This document shows positions 7,006 through 9,934 of a stretch of 9,934 bases of DNA, in pieces; position 1 is the stretch's first letter; every line of letters starts with the position of its first letter. The stretch is taken from NCBI GenBank assembly GCA_016926495.1, contig JAFGOL010000145.1:1-9934 (forward strand), written 5' to 3'. Below the pieces are notes generated by a model that saw only the letters and a list, made by a program, of their open reading frames with translations, did not search any database and was not told where the DNA came from. The DNA is from Oligoflexia bacterium. GTDB lineage: Bacteria > Bdellovibrionota > JAFGOL01. The position numbers and the translations under genes are program-made.

Positions 7006-7032
7006 AATATAGTTATAAGCAGACAGTGTCAA
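7006..7032 (-). promoter_or_regulatory. Candidate promoter of the exporter cassette
   Basis: The minus strand reads TTGACA (7032-7027, perfect -35), a 15-nt spacer, then TATATT (7011-7006, 5/6 of the -10). The 15-nt spacing is shorter than ideal; at 17 nt the hexamer is TATTTT (4/6). Transcription would start near 6999-7000, giving only a few bases of leader before the ATG at 6993. That fits the absence of a Shine-Dalgarno site there. It lies between the MITE-like element and the beta-barrel gene. Confidence 0.4.
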
Positions 7033-7076
7033 CAGATTCTATGCCAAAATAAATTAAGTCCATGGGTTTAATGAGT

Positions 7077-7278
7077 GAACTTATACACTTCCGGGTGAGT
7101 ATTTTAAATAATTAGCGGCCGTGCAAGCGTACGCACGCCGAAGCATAAAATATTAGATTATTTTAGGCGGCGTGGCTTCAGGAAAAGACACGCCGTATTA
7201 AATAATCTTATTTTAGCTTAGAAGCAGTACGCGCGAGCACAGCGTATTTAAAATACTCACCCGGAAGTGTATAAGTTC
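7077..7278. mobile_element. 202-bp MITE-like palindromic element with perfect 34-bp terminal inverted repeats
   Basis: Bases 7077-7110 and 7245-7278 are exact reverse complements over 34 bp, and the match stops abruptly on both outer sides (7076 and 7279). The interior continues as an imperfect palindrome. GTGC (7121-7124) pairs with 7237-7240, GCGTAC (7127-7132) with 7227-7232, AAGC (7141-7144) with 7216-7219 and TAAAATA (7146-7152) with 7209-7215. AGATTATTT (7155-7163) pairs with 7200-7208, and CGGCGTG (7168-7174) with 7189-7195, leaving a 14-nt loop. Almost the whole unit could fold into one hairpin as RNA or single-stranded DNA. There is no ORF or transposase, and no clear target-site duplication is visible. 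It fits a non-autonomous transposable element. An alternative is a structured regulatory or terminator RNA between the phosphate transporter and the exporter cassette. Confidence 0.7.
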
Positions 7279-7304
7279 CTGCATAAACTCTGATACTTAA
7301 TCTG

Positions 7305-7320
7305 TCAGGAGAAGTCCTGA
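7305..7320 (-). terminator. Short perfect hairpin just after the symporter stop
   Basis: TCAGGA (7305-7310), a 4-nt loop and TCCTGA (7315-7320) form a perfect 6-bp stem. It begins 5 nt after the TGA of the Na+/phosphate symporter on the minus strand. No U tract follows, so it is not a standard intrinsic terminator. It may be a weak terminator or an mRNA 3'-end stabiliser. The stem is certain; the role is weak. Confidence 0.35.
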
Positions 7321-7325
7321 TCTTA

Positions 7326-9011
7326 TCATATTATGTATTCACTGCTCAGCCTTTCGTCAATTTCCCTGTTGGTTTCCGCCCTGGCGTCCTGCTCGGCCTT
7401 GTTGACCCTGATAATACTGTAAAGCACCCTCTTGAGATGTACGCTTATTCGCTGCATATCGTAGACCATGTCAATTATGATCATGCCCTTGGTAGGTTCG
7501 ATGTTATGATTTATGATCATCCGGTTAAGTTCTTTTATGAATGTTCTGTACGTCTCCTTTTCAGAATCCTTCTTCTTGAGCTCGTTTTCCGCCAGACCCA
7601 CATCCGCCTCTTTAAGAGCCTTGTACACATTATTAAACTGTTCAACAAGGCTGTCCCTGAGATTCTTAATCAAAAATATATTGCTTGACGTAAAGCAGCA
7701 GGACTCATGCTTTGCCCTGACTATGCTTTCCACCATGCCTTCAACATGGTCGCCTATCCTTTCAAAATCATCCGTTATCTCCCTGTATGAATTTATAACA
7801 AAAGCCTGATAACCGGAGAGCTCTGCCTTTGAAATCTCCATGATAAAGTCCGATATCTCCTGCTGCAACTTGTCCACACGGGCCTCAAGCCTGGAAATAT
7901 TCCGCATTATTTCAAGCGAGTTGTTGACAAAACCGTCACATGAAATCCTGACCATTGCCCTTGTAATACCTCCCATTTTAACCAGGGCCTTGCGTACCGA
8001 GCTTATGGCAATGGAAGGCGTATCCAGGAGATTGAGATCAAAAAAGTTCTGCCTGCTTTCCTCGTCTTTTTTTATAGGTATTATAAATTCAATCAGCATT
8101 ACATACTGCTTCACAAAAGGGAACAGAAGCAGGGTCGTAAAAACGCTTATCGCAGTATGCGCGTTGGCTATCTGCCTGCTTATGTCCGCCGAAGTCCACG
8201 TCACAAAATCCACGAGATAACCCAGAAAAGCGAGGGTGATCGCGGTACTTGCCAGGTTGAAAATAAAATGCCCGAGCGCAACCCTTTTGGAATCCCTGTT
8301 GCTGTTGATGCTGGCCAGAAACGCGGTAATGCATGTACCGACCTTTGACCCCAGTATAAGCGGTATCGCTACCCGTATATCGGTAATAACTCCGACCGAA
8401 GCGAGGGCTATAACAATACCCAGCGTAGCTCCGCTTGCCTGCATTATTGCCGTAATCACCGTACTGATCAAAAACCCCAGAAATATTCCCTTGAAGCTGT
8501 AAGTCGAAAAATCGGAAATGAAATTCTTAAAAATATCCGATTCCGAAAGCGGAGACACGGCATTTTTCATAACCGAAAGCCCGAGGAATATCAGCCCGAA
8601 CCCCAGTATTATTTTACCAAGAGTTACAATGCTGTTACGCCTGGACATCATGCTGAGAAAAACACCTATTCCAATTGCGGGGATCGTATACTGTTCAACA
8701 TTTAACGATATTATCTGCACAGTCAGGGTCGTGCCTATGTTCGCGCCGAATATTACGCCTATACATCTTGTAAGTGAAATAAGCCCTGCGTTTATAAAAC
8801 TGACCAGCAGTACGGTAGTGGCACTGCTGGACTGTACTATAGCGGTTACCGATATTCCTAGTAACGTGCTTAGAAACACGTTTTTTGTTAATTTTTCTAT
8901 CTGGTTCCTGAACCTGAAAGACGTAACCTGCTGCAATGCCTTTCCGGTTTTGTTCAAACCGTATACAAAAAGCCCTAACCCGCCGACAAGGCCTAAAAAA
9001 ACCATAATCAT
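7326..9011 (-). CDS. Na+/phosphate cotransporter with C-terminal PhoU domain (NptA family)
   Basis: The 561-aa inner-membrane protein has two Na_Pi_cotrans repeats. The first carries the hallmark QSSSATT (60-66) and FGANIGTTLT (88-97). The second has the matching but altered QASGATL (191-197) and GSKVGTCITAF (221-231). About eight hydrophobic segments lie between residues 2 and 310. From about 335 to 540 it is soluble and helical, with PhoU-like features: ERIGDHVEGMVE (417-428) and DMVYDMQRISVHLKRV near 504-519. The expected role is sodium-driven phosphate uptake or export, with the PhoU part giving regulation; direction and regulation are inferred. A charged tail follows (QDARAETNREIDERL). 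ATG at 9011 has AGGA about 10 nt upstream. A second in-frame ATG two codons later fits the spacing less well. No pst or phoU gene is adjacent. A 96-nt gap separates it from the upstream MtaB gene. Confidence 0.92.
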   Translation of the reverse strand: MIMVFLGLVGGLGLFVYGLNKTGKALQQVTSFRFRNQIEKLTKNVFLSTLLGISVTAIVQSSSATTVLLVSFINAGLISLTRCIGVIFGANIGTTLTVQIISLNVEQYTIPAIGIGVFLSMMSRRNSIVTLGKIILGFGLIFLGLSVMKNAVSPLSESDIFKNFISDFSTYSFKGIFLGFLISTVITAIMQASGATLGIVIALASVGVITDIRVAIPLILGSKVGTCITAFLASINSNRDSKRVALGHFIFNLASTAITLAFLGYLVDFVTWTSADISRQIANAHTAISVFTTLLLFPFVKQYVMLIEFIIPIKKDEESRQNFFDLNLLDTPSIAISSVRKALVKMGGITRAMVRISCDGFVNNSLEIMRNISRLEARVDKLQQEISDFIMEISKAELSGYQAFVINSYREITDDFERIGDHVEGMVESIVRAKHESCCFTSSNIFLIKNLRDSLVEQFNNVYKALKEADVGLAENELKKKDSEKETYRTFIKELNRMIINHNIEPTKGMIIIDMVYDMQRISVHLKRVLYSIIRVNKAEQDARAETNREIDERLSSEYII

Positions 9012-9061
9012 ATCAATATGTTCCTGTACTTAACTATTATTTTAGCACCATGCGGAACAAA

Positions 9062-9090
9062 TTTAAATTCCAATAGTAAAAAAGAGTCAA
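9062..9090 (-). promoter_or_regulatory. Candidate promoter of the Na+/phosphate symporter
   Basis: In the 96-nt gap after the MtaB gene, the minus strand reads TTGACT (9090-9085, 5/6 of the -35), a 17-nt spacer, and TTTAAA (9067-9062, 4/6 of the -10). This would start transcription near 9055, about 44 nt before the ATG. The spacing is good but the -10 is weak. No terminator hairpin with a U tract was found after the MtaB stop. Confidence 0.3.
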
Positions 9091-9107
9091 ATTCAAACCG
9101 CCCGGTA

Positions 9108-9934
9108 TCAGTTGATTAATGAACAGACTATTTGCATTTTTTCATAATTAATTCCCGTAACCCTGCACCTGCTAACGGTATTTATAGCCGGCTTAAACGT
9201 ACCGTCAGTGATCGCCTCAAAATAGTTTTCTGTAATTCCCCTGCCGTCCGCCTCCCACAAAACCTCGACATCCCTGCCGTTCATGTTTCGCACCGAACCT
9301 GAATAGACACGATCCGAAAATTCAAGCAGGACCTTTTTCCGCCTGTTCACAGTTGATGAATCGCATAATCTCATATCGAACGCCCTTGTGCCGGGCCTTG
9401 GGCTGAATGCGAAAACATGCAGCCTGTTAATACGGGAAGATCCCAGAACTTTTACCGTTTCATTAAAATCCGCATCGCTTTCGCCCGGAAAACCCGCTAT
9501 CACGTCCGCTGCGATAAAAGGCATTCTGCCGGAAAGCCCGTGGTTTATTTTTTCGGTGATCCTGACAAAATCGTCCCCCGAATAATCATGCCGGTTCATT
9601 AGCTTAAGTATCCTGTCCGAACCGCTTTGCAGGGAAATATGCAGGTGCGGGCAAACCCTTGTATTTTTCAGAAGTTTTATAATATCATTGGTGATGCCGG
9701 AAGGTCTCAGGCTCGATAATCTGAAGCGGCACTTGCCCGTTTTTTCCAGGAGCGTCTCAAGAAGGTTTTCAACCCCGTACCTGTAACTGCCAAGATTAAT
9801 TCCTGATATCACAACTTCCTTTATACCGTTTTTTTCAAGTTCAGTTACCTCGCGTACCACGTCATCAATACTCCTGCTGCTTTCCCTGCCCCTTACGTAA
9901 GGAATAATACAATACGAGCAATAGCTGTTACATC
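9108..9934 (-). CDS. mtaB: tRNA t6A37 methylthiotransferase MtaB (5' end beyond window)
   Basis: The frame runs in from the right edge, and 274 residues are visible to the TGA at 9108. The first visible residues are CNSYCSYCIIPYVRG, the radical-SAM CxxxCxxC cluster motif followed by the family's IPxxRG. SGINLGSYRYG comes next; methylthiotransferases of the MtaB type have GI-LGSYG here, where MiaB has GQNVNSYG. HLHISLQSGSDRILKLMNRH, then ADVIAGFPGE and FAFSPRPGTRA follow, all in family order. A TRAM-like end closes the protein (VLWEADGRGITENYFEA...). The missing part is the N-terminal UPF0004 domain with its second [4Fe-4S] cluster, about 150 residues by family norm. The enzyme makes 2-methylthio-t6A at position 37 of ANN-decoding tRNAs. 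The MtaB rather than MiaB or RimO choice rests on the LGSY motif. A GTG at 9860 could be mistaken for a start but lies inside the catalytic domain. Confidence 0.9.
   Translation of the reverse strand, partial: CNSYCSYCIIPYVRGRESSRSIDDVVREVTELEKNGIKEVVISGINLGSYRYGVENLLETLLEKTGKCRFRLSSLRPSGITNDIIKLLKNTRVCPHLHISLQSGSDRILKLMNRHDYSGDDFVRITEKINHGLSGRMPFIAADVIAGFPGESDADFNETVKVLGSSRINRLHVFAFSPRPGTRAFDMRLCDSSTVNRRKKVLLEFSDRVYSGSVRNMNGRDVEVLWEADGRGITENYFEAITDGTFKPAINTVSRCRVTGINYEKMQIVCSLIN

Noticed and set aside
8518..9033. 171-codon plus-strand open frame opposite the Na+/phosphate symporter
   Set aside because: It lies antisense to the conserved QSSSATT/FGANIGTT region and has no recognisable family or ribosome-binding site.
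9108..9860. Complete 250-aa gene starting at GTG 9860
   Set aside because: The frame stays open to the window edge, and the radical-SAM CxxxCxxC motif lies upstream of that GTG, so the gene is truncated by the window.

Overview
The window comes from a diderm (Gram-negative-type) bacterium. It encodes a lipoprotein, an outer-membrane beta-barrel, an inner-membrane RND exporter with a periplasmic LolA-like partner, and several Sec-type signal peptides. TGA, TAA and TAG are all used as ordinary stops. Some starts carry AGGA/GGAGG-type Shine-Dalgarno sites, while two lack any. I cannot fix the phylum from sequence alone. Spirochaetes, deltaproteobacteria-like lineages or an uncultured diderm lineage would all fit, and this is inference only.

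Layout. Positions 1-172 hold the C-terminal tail of an unidentified plus-strand gene. It is followed by an AT-rich spacer (about 27% GC by hand count over 181-420) with a possible 43-codon ORF that contains an in-frame 12-bp tandem duplication. A secreted UshA-type phosphoesterase-like protein with altered metal-site residues follows on the plus strand (420-1487). It converges on an unrecognised minus-strand lipoprotein (1502-2395). Everything from there to the right edge is on the minus strand. The 2396-2599 spacer contains three copies of a CAGACGGAG-type motif: one on the plus strand, and two on the minus strand within a 20-bp tandem duplication that runs through the stop codon of the next gene.

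The core is a tight three-gene cassette, transcribed right to left: outer-membrane beta-barrel (5671-6993), RND/MMPL exporter (3393-5660) and LolA-like periplasmic protein (2600-3379). Gaps are 10 and 13 nt, and one ribosome-binding site overlaps the preceding stop. Together these supply one component for each envelope layer and could form a route for moving lipid or lipoprotein from the inner to the outer membrane. The cargo is unknown.

Upstream of the cassette lies a 202-bp MITE-like palindromic element (7077-7278) with perfect 34-bp terminal inverted repeats. Next come a Na+/phosphate symporter with a C-terminal PhoU domain (7326-9011) and the 5'-truncated radical-SAM tRNA methylthiotransferase MtaB (9108 to the window edge). 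The last two look like housekeeping genes. No tRNA, rRNA, CRISPR array, transposase or phage gene was seen.

Two starts were moved from the longest open frame. The LolA-like gene should begin at the ATG at 3379, not a TTG at 3409. The beta-barrel gene should begin at the ATG at 6993, not a TTG at 7032, because that TTG is part of a perfect TTGACA -35 hexamer.
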